Origin: Nakamurella panacisegetis
Lineage (GTDB): Bacteria > Actinomycetota > Actinomycetes > Mycobacteriales > Nakamurellaceae
Reading direction: 5' to 3'
Length of the DNA stretch: 64,000 bases
Assembly (NCBI RefSeq): GCF_900104535.1
Contig: NZ_LT629710.1
Location: forward strand, 4,499,501 to 4,563,500
Below are positions 1-7,089 of this stretch, piece by piece. The first letter of the stretch is position 1. The number at the start of each line of letters is the position of its first letter. A model generated the notes under the pieces. That model saw nothing but the letters and a program-made list of their open reading frames with translations. It was not told the DNA's origin and did not search any database. Position numbers and translations under genes: made by a program.

Positions 1-1
1 G

Positions 2-370
2 GCCGAGCAGGTAGAACAGGAATGGCTGGAGAGCACCCTGATCCCGACCGTAGCCAAGCGCGGAGCGGCCATCATCGATGCCCGCGGTGCGTCGTCGGCG
101 GCCTCGGCCGCCAATGCCGCCATCGACCACATCCACACCTGGGTGCACGGCACCCCGGAGGGCGACTGGACCACGGCCGGAGTCGTCTCCGACGGCTCCT
201 ACGGTGTACCGGAGGGTCTGATGTCCGGCTTCCCGGTGACCGCCGAGAACGGACAGTGGAAGATCGTCCAGGGCCTGGACATCAACGAGTTCTCCCGCGG
301 ACGGATCGACAAGTCGGTCGCGGAACTGGTCGACGAGCGCGACGCGATCACCGGCCTCGGCCTGATCTGA
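2..370 (+). CDS. mdh: Malate dehydrogenase, C-terminal part (cut by window edge)
   Basis: The frame is open from the window edge to a TGA at 368-370, giving the last 122 residues. They resemble the C-terminal half of NAD-dependent malate dehydrogenase: [20 protein letters not shown], then a segment with [11 protein letters not shown] and SGFPV, ending in GLGLI. This lactate/malate dehydrogenase family fold interconverts malate and oxaloacetate in the cytoplasmic TCA cycle. The NAD-binding half and the catalytic His lie outside the window, so start, length and upstream context cannot be judged. No clear terminator hairpin follows the stop. Confidence 0.9.
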   Translation, partial: AEQVEQEWLESTLIPTVAKRGAAIIDARGASSAASAANAAIDHIHTWVHGTPEGDWTTAGVVSDGSYGVPEGLMSGFPVTAENGQWKIVQGLDINEFSRGRIDKSVAELVDERDAITGLGLI

Positions 371-425
371 CGGTCCGCCGGCCCCGGGGTTATCGTTGAC
401 CTCTCGGGTGGAGTGAGGTCGTGAG

Positions 426-659
426 ATGAACGCGATCACCATGGGGTACGACATCGGTCCGGAGCATGGCTACCGGCCCGGAGACGTCGGGGCGGCCCCG
501 GCCCTGGTCGGACATATTCCGAGTGTCCAGGCCAGGGTCCGGGCCGGGCGGATGGGCAAGGTCGACGACGTGATCGGCCGGATCAGCATCTTCGTCGTGT
601 TCGTGATGTGGGTCGTCATCCCGGTTCTGGGAGGCCTGAACATCATCCTCGGGCCGTGA
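426..659 (+). CDS. Small single-pass membrane protein, unknown function
   Basis: A 77-residue protein starts at ATG 426 behind a purine-rich GGAGTGAGG stretch. Residues 1-45 are polar and end in basic residues (RVRAGRMGK). Residues about 52-72 form one hydrophobic helix (FVVFVMWVVIPVLGG), so an N-in/C-out single-pass topology is likely. No family is recognised. It lies 55 bases downstream of the mdh-like gene and could be co-transcribed with it. Its last 17 bases overlap the 3' end of the oppositely oriented oleD, a convergent antisense overlap. The reading frame is coherent and membrane-like, which argues for a real gene, but it is short. Confidence 0.6.
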   Translation: MNAITMGYDIGPEHGYRPGDVGAAPALVGHIPSVQARVRAGRMGKVDDVIGRISIFVVFVMWVVIPVLGGLNIILGP

Positions 660-1629
660 CGCTGCCGGCCCGATCGGCTGCGGCCAGCAGTTCGAAACCG
701 CGTTGCAGACTCACCTTCGGCGACCAGCCCAATGCATCGCGGGTGCGTCGCTGGTCGAACCAGTGCGCGGTGCCGAGCTGCTCGGCCAGGAAGCGGGTCA
801 TCGGCGGCCGCGTGGTACGCCCGGTGAGGCGCCACAGTCCTTCGATCGCGGCGCCCGCACCGGCGGCCACGGTCAGCGGCACCCGTCCACGGGGACCCGG
901 TACCCCGGACGCGGCGCACACCCGGCGCAGGATCTCCCCCACCGGCCGGGGCTCGCCGTTGGTCACGACCAGGGATTCCCCGTGCACCGGGCCGCACACG
1001 TCGACCGCTGCCACCAGCGCATCGACCGCGTTGTCCAGGTAGGTGGTGTCGATCAGCGCCGTACCGTCGCCGATCAGCGGCAGGCGGTGGGCCCGAGCCC
1101 GATCCACGATGGGTGCGATCAGTTGGGTGTCCCCCGGGCCCCACACCAGATGCGGACGTAGACACAACACGGCCAGATCCGGGTGGTCGGCGGCCAGCGC
1201 CAATTGCTCGGCCATCGCCTTCGACCGGGCGTAGGAACCGCGCGCCGATGCGGGGTCGGCCGGACCGGCCGTGGCACCGACCAGCGCGCGTCCGGCGTGG
1301 GCGACCGACGGTGAGGAGACGTTGACCAACCGCCCGACGCCCAGGGCCCGGCAGGCGTCCAGCACGTTGCGGGTGCCCTCGACGTTGGTCCGCCGGAACT
1401 GCTCCCAGGGCCCGAACACGTCCACCTTGGCCGCGGCGTGCACCACCACGTCCTGGCCGCGCACCGCCTGGCGGACGACGTCGACATCGCCGATGTCCCC
1501 GCGGATCTCACGGACGTCCAACCCGGCCGGCCGGCGCTGCAGGACGGTGACATCGTCCCCGCGGGCAGCCAGGGCACGCGCGGTCGCGGCCCCCATCAGG
1601 CCGCCGGCCCCGGTGACGAGGATCCTCAT
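643..1629 (-). CDS. oleD: NAD(P)-dependent 2-alkyl-3-oxoalkanoate reductase OleD
   Basis: A 328-residue extended short-chain dehydrogenase (NAD-dependent epimerase/3-beta-HSD family). The N-terminal Rossmann motif TGAGGLMG covers residues 6-13, and the catalytic YxxxK is Y133/K137 in GSYARSKAMAEQ, preceded by VNVSSPS. In characterised ole pathways OleD reduces the beta-keto acid made by OleA to a beta-hydroxy acid before beta-lactone formation. The assignment rests on the fold plus its place directly behind oleA and oleBC. The ATG at 1629 overlaps the oleBC stop (ATGA), so translation is probably coupled. Alone it would be called only an epimerase-family oxidoreductase. Confidence 0.85.
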   Translation of the reverse strand: MRILVTGAGGLMGAATARALAARGDDVTVLQRRPAGLDVREIRGDIGDVDVVRQAVRGQDVVVHAAAKVDVFGPWEQFRRTNVEGTRNVLDACRALGVGRLVNVSSPSVAHAGRALVGATAGPADPASARGSYARSKAMAEQLALAADHPDLAVLCLRPHLVWGPGDTQLIAPIVDRARAHRLPLIGDGTALIDTTYLDNAVDALVAAVDVCGPVHGESLVVTNGEPRPVGEILRRVCAASGVPGPRGRVPLTVAAGAGAAIEGLWRLTGRTTRPPMTRFLAEQLGTAHWFDQRRTRDALGWSPKVSLQRGFELLAAADRAGSVTARG

Positions 1630-4199
1630 CCGCCGGCCAGCACCCGGTCGGCCCAAGCGGCGACGGCGACCCGGTCGATCTTCGAGTTGTGCCGGATGTC
1701 CAGTGGGAGTTGGTGTTTCACCAGAACGGCGGCGATCGGGGCGCCGGCCGCATCCCGGACCGCGTCGGTCAATTCCGTCGAGGCCAGGGCCCGGCCCGGC
1801 CCGGTGAGCACGGCGACCACCTGCTGAGAGCCGACCGGTCCCACTCCGACGACCGCGGCCGCGCGGTCGGCTCCGGTGGCCTTCAGCGCCGCCTCGATGC
1901 GCTGCTCGATGCCGACCGGGGTCACCGGGCCGCCGGGGGCACTGATCACGTGCTGGAGACGACCCTGGATCCACAGTCGGCCGCTCTCGTCCAGGTATCC
2001 GACATCGCCGGTGCGGTGCCACCCGGGATGAGCCTGCGCGGCACGGTTGAGCACCCACTGCGCGTCGTAGCGATCACGGATGTGCCCGGAACGGGCCCAG
2101 ATCTCCCCGGTGCGGCCGGTCCGGTCGGTGAAATCCGTGCCCGGTGACCCGAGAACGTCCAATTCGGCCACCGCGAACTCGACGCCCGGAAGCGGCCGGC
2201 CCACGCAGACGCCGTCTCCGGGGCCGGCGGCCTCGATCTCGGGCAGGGAGATGTCGGTCAGCGGAAACGCCTCGGTCATGCCGTACGGCGTGTGCAGCGA
2301 AGCACCGGGCAGCAGTGCGGCCAGGTCACGGAGCAGATGTACCGGGATCGGCGCCCCGAAGCTGGCCACCAACCGCACCGTGGCCAGCGCAACCCGATGT
2401 CGCGGGGTGAGCGCGGATGCGGTGGCCAGCACGTTCTTCAACGCGGCGGGCGAGGCGAAGACCACGGTCGCGTCCACCGCGATTGCGGCCTGGGCCAATG
2501 CGACCGCGGTCAGGGTGCCCGGGCGGGTCACGTCCACGTCGGGCACCGCCGACCGGATCCCGAGGGCCGGTCCGAACAGGGCGAACGGGGCGAACGCGGC
2601 GACCAGGCGGTCGTCGGCGGTCAACCGGTAGACCGAACGCACCAGCGACAGCTGGGCCCGCACCTGACGCTGCCGGTACAGCACGCCCTTGGCCGGCCCG
2701 GTGGCACCGGAAGTGAACAAGACCGCCGCCTCGTCATCCGGCCCGGACCCGGGTGGGACCGGAGCCGTCCGGCCGATCCGTTCCAGGTCGCCGAACGAGT
2801 ACTCGACCTGCAGGGCCGACCGCAGCACCGGGGACAGCGGACCGACCGAGATGCGGCGGCCGGGCAGGCGCATCGGCCGGGCCGCCAGCAGCCCCGGACG
2901 CTCGGCGATGACAACGTCCAACCGGGCCGCGCGCAGTGCACGGCCCATGCCGCGCAGGCCAAGGCCCTTGTCGGCCACCACGATCACGCCACCGGCCCGC
3001 CACACCGAGTAGAGCGCGACGGTCAGTTCGATCGACGGCGGCACCATCAACGCCACGCGGGTCCCGGGACCGACGCCGGCCGCGGCCAGTCCGGCGCCGA
3101 GTTCGCCGACCCGGGTGTGCAGCTGGGCCCAGGTGAGGCTCGCCCCGCCCACTTCGGTGACCGCCATCTCGGTGTCGTCCGCCCGACGGTCCAACTCGTC
3201 CAGTGGCGAGATGCCTTGCGCCACCTGATCGTCCGCGCTCGGCCGCCGGGTGGGTGGGGCCGGCCGGGATTCGATCGCGGTGACCCAGTCGACGACGGCG
3301 TCGGCGTAACCGGGGGCGTCCTCGGGCAGGAGGTGGCTGGCCGTCTCGTACCTCTGCAGGACCGCGCGGGGCAGACGCGTCTGGACGTCCCGGAGGAACA
3401 GATCACCGAAGACCGGGTCACGGGGTCCCCACAACAACAGGGCCGGCACGTCGAACGTGGTCATCTCGGCCGCGATCCGGTCCACCGCGGCGTGGCTCGG
3501 ATGACCCGGCGCGAACGGCACGTCGCGGACGAAGTCGGCCACCGCGGCCCGGCGCGCCGGCGTGGAATACGGTGCCGCAAAAGCGTTCCGGACCGGACGG
3601 GGCGGCCGCGGCCAGGTCAGTGAGGTGGTCGTCCGGACGAACAGCGGGGTCCATCGGACGGCCAGCCGGTTCAGCACGGGGACGTGGGCCAGGCGGACCA
3701 GCAGCGGACCGCGCTCGTCGGCCGGGAGGTGGACGGCCGTGTTGGTCAGGACGACGCCCCGGAGTTGCTCGCGGTGCTCGGCGGCCCATCCCATGGACAG
3801 GATCCCGCCCCAGTCGTGGGCCACCGTGACCACCGGCCCGTCGATCGACAACGCGTCGGTGAGCCGGTTCAGGTCGTCGACTCGGTCGGACAGAACTCGC
3901 GGCCGGGACGGGCGCTCGGAGTACCCCATGCCCAGGTGGTCCGGCGCCACCACCCGCCACTGCGCGGGGGCGCGGGCCAGCAACCCACGCCAGAGATAGC
4001 TCCAGGTCGGGTTGCCGTGCAGGCACAGCAGGGTCAGCTCCGGACTGGTCCTGTCCTCCCGTCCGGCCCACGTGTCCAGCACGTGCCAGGTGCGCCGGAT
4101 GCCCTTGGCGTCCACGACCGGCACCAACCGGGACCACGACGGGTTCAGACCGGGCAGTCCGGTCGGTGGCGTGGAGGCGGCCGTGGATCTGGGTGTCAC
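1626..4199 (-). CDS. oleBC: OleBC fusion: beta-lactone decarboxylase plus beta-lactone synthetase
   Basis: An 857-residue two-domain protein. Residues 1-310 are an alpha/beta hydrolase of haloalkane dehalogenase type: HGNPTW at 61-66, nucleophile D129 in AHDWGG, acid D261 in GPRDPVFG, and H289 in TASHLLPED. After a Pro/Arg-rich linker (about 311-335), residues 336-857 form an AMP-dependent ligase with P-loop TSGATGPAKG at 496-505, then YGMTEAFPL, a TGDVGYLD motif and a C-terminal lysine loop (HNSKIDR). In known ole pathways OleC makes a beta-lactone from the beta-hydroxy acid using ATP, and OleB decarboxylates it to a cis-olefin. The GTG start at 4199 overlaps the oleA stop (GTGA); the frame is open further upstream, but that part lies inside oleA. 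Natural OleB-OleC fusions are known in some actinobacteria. Confidence 0.9.
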   Translation of the reverse strand: MTPRSTAASTPPTGLPGLNPSWSRLVPVVDAKGIRRTWHVLDTWAGREDRTSPELTLLCLHGNPTWSYLWRGLLARAPAQWRVVAPDHLGMGYSERPSRPRVLSDRVDDLNRLTDALSIDGPVVTVAHDWGGILSMGWAAEHREQLRGVVLTNTAVHLPADERGPLLVRLAHVPVLNRLAVRWTPLFVRTTTSLTWPRPPRPVRNAFAAPYSTPARRAAVADFVRDVPFAPGHPSHAAVDRIAAEMTTFDVPALLLWGPRDPVFGDLFLRDVQTRLPRAVLQRYETASHLLPEDAPGYADAVVDWVTAIESRPAPPTRRPSADDQVAQGISPLDELDRRADDTEMAVTEVGGASLTWAQLHTRVGELGAGLAAAGVGPGTRVALMVPPSIELTVALYSVWRAGGVIVVADKGLGLRGMGRALRAARLDVVIAERPGLLAARPMRLPGRRISVGPLSPVLRSALQVEYSFGDLERIGRTAPVPPGSGPDDEAAVLFTSGATGPAKGVLYRQRQVRAQLSLVRSVYRLTADDRLVAAFAPFALFGPALGIRSAVPDVDVTRPGTLTAVALAQAAIAVDATVVFASPAALKNVLATASALTPRHRVALATVRLVASFGAPIPVHLLRDLAALLPGASLHTPYGMTEAFPLTDISLPEIEAAGPGDGVCVGRPLPGVEFAVAELDVLGSPGTDFTDRTGRTGEIWARSGHIRDRYDAQWVLNRAAQAHPGWHRTGDVGYLDESGRLWIQGRLQHVISAPGGPVTPVGIEQRIEAALKATGADRAAAVVGVGPVGSQQVVAVLTGPGRALASTELTDAVRDAAGAPIAAVLVKHQLPLDIRHNSKIDRVAVAAWADRVLAGG

Positions 4200-5221
4200 C
4201 AGATGATCTCGGACAGGGAGGCGTTGAGACCCGAGCCGATGCCCATCAGCAACACCCGGTCCCCCTCGCTCAGTTCGGCACTGACCCCGGCCAGCGTGAA
4301 CGGGATGGCCGCCGGCCCGAGATTCCCCCGGACCGGGAAGGTCAGCGGGATCTTCGCCGGGTCCAGGTCGAGGAGGTTGATGATGGCCCGGGTGTGCACG
4401 TTGCTGACCTGGTGCATGACGTAGCAGTCCATGCCGGTGTCCCAGCCGAAGTCGGCGGCCGACTCGGCCCAGAGTCCCTTGGTGAGTTCCAGACCGGCGT
4501 TCATCAGGCCCGTGCTGTCGGTCCGCATGTCGTCCATGTCGCCGACGCACAGGTCGTGGTGGGACGTGCTGGCCCGGGTGGCGCCGCCGACGTAGCGGTG
4601 GCCGGCCGGATGCTGGTCGGCCCGCCCGAGCACCATCGCCGCGGCTCCGGACCCGAGGGTCAGCGACGCAAACTGGCTGAAGACCTGCTTGGCGTCGCTG
4701 CCGTCGGTGTGCAGCCGGCTGATGGTGGATTCGTGGATGCCGCGGGCGTCCTCACCGTTGACCACCAGCGCGTACTCGATCTGCCCGGACTCGATCATGG
4801 CGGCCGCCATCTGCATCCCGTTGACGAATCCCAGGCAGGCGTTGGTGATGTCCAGGTTCAGGCACGACGGCGGCAGGTTCAGTGCGTCGTGCACACCGGC
4901 CGCGGTCGACGGTTCCAGGTGGGCCCGGCTGACCGAGGTGTTGATCATCAGACCGACGTCCCGCGGCTGGACGCCCGCCTCGGCCATGGCCTTGGCCCCG
5001 GCCATCGCGGCGCCGTCGGCGAACGTGGTGCCCCGGTCCCACCAGCGACGTTCCTCGATACCGGCCAGCCGTTGGATCATCCCGGCCCGCAGGCCCACCC
5101 GCTCGTAGACGGCCTCGAGCCGACGGTCGATCTCGTCGGAGGTGATCACTTGGGGCGCCTCGATCGCGCAGACCGAGAGCACTACGGTGTTGCTGAAACG
5201 GTGAATGGCGTTCTCGCCCAT
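4196..5221 (-). CDS. oleA: Acyl-CoA condensing thiolase-fold enzyme OleA (KAS III-like)
   Basis: A 341-residue thiolase-superfamily protein. The triad reads C129 (DITNACLGF), H270 (VMHQVSNVH) and N300 (RGNLGPAAIP), with a candidate OleA-type glutamate E103 in SRAHLEPSTA. In characterised systems OleA condenses two fatty acyl-CoAs to a 2-alkyl-3-keto acid, the first step of olefin synthesis; a FabH-like role in ordinary fatty acid synthesis is unlikely given the oleBC-oleD context. I chose ATG 5221 because an AGGAAGG Shine-Dalgarno lies 5-6 bases upstream; the frame is open further upstream (to 5308) but without such a signal. It is the first gene of a tightly overlapping three-gene operon. 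Confidence 0.9.
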   Translation of the reverse strand: MGENAIHRFSNTVVLSVCAIEAPQVITSDEIDRRLEAVYERVGLRAGMIQRLAGIEERRWWDRGTTFADGAAMAGAKAMAEAGVQPRDVGLMINTSVSRAHLEPSTAAGVHDALNLPPSCLNLDITNACLGFVNGMQMAAAMIESGQIEYALVVNGEDARGIHESTISRLHTDGSDAKQVFSQFASLTLGSGAAAMVLGRADQHPAGHRYVGGATRASTSHHDLCVGDMDDMRTDSTGLMNAGLELTKGLWAESAADFGWDTGMDCYVMHQVSNVHTRAIINLLDLDPAKIPLTFPVRGNLGPAAIPFTLAGVSAELSEGDRVLLMGIGSGLNASLSEIIW

Positions 5222-5417
5222 GTAAGCCTTCCTCGCGGTTCCACAGAATTCGATCCGTGACCGCGAGCGATCAGAGCGGGTCCTGAAGATGTCACCCTTG
5301 CCAACCACTCAAGTTACCAGCGCCGGTCGCCCCGGGCGGGCCGGCCGATGTGATGTAGCTATCGCCGATCCGCCCGGATTCGATACGTGTCACCGGTTTC
5401 GATGACGCCCCCGCTGG

Positions 5418-7010
5418 TTAGGCGTGGCCGCGCAGCACCGCCAGAAGGGCGTCGCCGTCCGGAACTCCCAGGCCGGTGCAAGCGTCCCACCCCGCCCCGG
5501 CCTGGTACTGGCCGTTGCTGCCGGTGACGATGTCCCGGAAGCCGGGCTGTACCACACCGGCCGCGACCCCGGCGTAGAGCACCGGCTGCATCTGCCCGAG
5601 CGGCCGGCCAAGGGCCTGCACCAGCCGGGCCGTGAGGGCGGCCCACAGCGGGGCCACGGCACTCGTCCCGCCGATCACCGTGCGGGTGCCGTCGATCAGC
5701 ACGTCGTACCCGGTCCGCGGGTCGGCATCGCCGGACACGTCGGGAACGCCGCGGCCGATCTGCCCGCCGGCCCGGGCCGGTACCCCGGCGCCGCGCTGCC
5801 AGCTGGGCAACGGGAACGTGTCACTGACCCCGCCCCCGGTCGCTCCCCGGCCGGTCCCGTTGTTCCAGACCACCTCGCTGGTCACCGAGCCGTCGGCCGG
5901 GTCGGCCTGCAGGCTGGTCCCCCCGCAGGCCAGGGCATGCGGGCTGGACGCCGGGAAGTCGCAGTGCGCCTTCTGGTCGGTGGCGCGATCGGTGCTGCCG
6001 TCGTCGCCGGCGGCCGCGGTGACGGTCACCCCGAGGGCGGCGGCGTCGGCGAACGCCGCGTCCATCGCCTGGCGGGCCTGCCCGGTCCACCCGTCCTCGC
6101 TCTGGCCCCAGCTGATGCTGATCGCGGCCGGGGCCGGCTGGGCGTGCGCGGCGTCGGACACCGCGTCGAGGAAGCCGGCGTCGGTGTTGGGCGCGAAGTA
6201 CACCAGCACGGTGGCGCCCGGGGCCAGCGCCCCGACCACCTCGATGTCCAGGAGCACCTCGCCGTCGGCGCCGTTCGGATCGCCGCCGGGCTGGTTGTCC
6301 GCACCGTCGACCCCGACGGCCGTGACCTTCGGACCGGACAGGCCGAGCCCGGAGAAGTAGGCGTCCAGGTCGCTCTGGGCGAAGCCGCCTCCGAGTTCGA
6401 TGATGGCGACACGCTGCCCGCTGCCGTCCGTGCCAACCGGGAACCGGTAGACCTTGCCCAGCTCCGGAGGGGTGTAGCTGACCGACACCGCCTCGGCCCG
6501 CGCCGACTGCAATCGCGCCCGAGCCTGCGGTCGATCGTCCAGGCCGAGGACGGCCGTCACCACGCCCTGCAGGTCACCCGGAACGCTCAGGGTCCCCTCC
6601 CGCGCGCGGTAGCGGACCTCGCGGCCGGACAACCGGTCGGGAGCCGTGGCCACCTCCAGCCTGGTGCCGAACAGAGTCTGGAGAATTGACGCCGACCCGC
6701 CGACCAGCACTCGCCGGGACGCCGGGTCGGCCGACACCACCCGCCCCCCGGCCGCGCGGACGGTCCGGGTGACCGCCTCGATGTCGGCCGGATCGGCGCC
6801 ATAGCGTTCGGCCAACTCGTCCCGGCTCAGCGGACCGGGCAGATCCTCCGGCAGTTCAGCCCGGCGACGCAGCACCAGGGTGACCTGGATCTGCTCCTCA
6901 CCGGACAGGTCGGCGACCTTCTCGGCGCCCGGGAGCGGGGCGCGCTCGCTGCCGGGGAGGGTGTGCCGGTGAACAGCTTCGGGAGTGGCCGCGGCCTCGT
7001 CTTCGCTCAT
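5418..7010 (-). CDS. S53 family serine-carboxyl peptidase (sedolisin/kumamolisin-like)
   Basis: A 530-residue protein with an N-terminal pro-kumamolisin activation domain (about 10-160) and an S53 catalytic domain. Catalytic residues read E251 and D255 (GEVLLDIEVV), the oxyanion Asp in AAAGDDGS at 335-339, and S450 in GGTSAVAP. The C-terminal calcium-site signature is present (FRDIVTG near 491, then AGWDACTGLG). The family cleaves proteins at acid pH after self-removal of the propeptide. No signal peptide follows the ATG at 7010, unlike many secreted sedolisins, so export is unclear. A hexamer CATTCT lies 6 bases before the ATG and could drive a leaderless transcript. The stop is TAA. Confidence 0.92.
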   Translation of the reverse strand: MSEDEAAATPEAVHRHTLPGSERAPLPGAEKVADLSGEEQIQVTLVLRRRAELPEDLPGPLSRDELAERYGADPADIEAVTRTVRAAGGRVVSADPASRRVLVGGSASILQTLFGTRLEVATAPDRLSGREVRYRAREGTLSVPGDLQGVVTAVLGLDDRPQARARLQSARAEAVSVSYTPPELGKVYRFPVGTDGSGQRVAIIELGGGFAQSDLDAYFSGLGLSGPKVTAVGVDGADNQPGGDPNGADGEVLLDIEVVGALAPGATVLVYFAPNTDAGFLDAVSDAAHAQPAPAAISISWGQSEDGWTGQARQAMDAAFADAAALGVTVTAAAGDDGSTDRATDQKAHCDFPASSPHALACGGTSLQADPADGSVTSEVVWNNGTGRGATGGGVSDTFPLPSWQRGAGVPARAGGQIGRGVPDVSGDADPRTGYDVLIDGTRTVIGGTSAVAPLWAALTARLVQALGRPLGQMQPVLYAGVAAGVVQPGFRDIVTGSNGQYQAGAGWDACTGLGVPDGDALLAVLRGHA

Positions 7011-7089
7011 GGACCAAGAATGCTCCCGACCACCGACGGTGTCACGGACGAGCCGATGGCAGGCTCCCGCCCCGCGGGCCGCACCCGGC

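Noticed and set aside
2292-3623. A 443-codon plus-strand frame opposite oleBC
   Set aside because: Shadow frame; low-complexity Gly/Arg/Gln/Pro sequence.
4166-5260. A 364-codon plus-strand frame opposite oleA
   Set aside because: Shadow of a gene with intact catalytic residues; no Shine-Dalgarno or family match.
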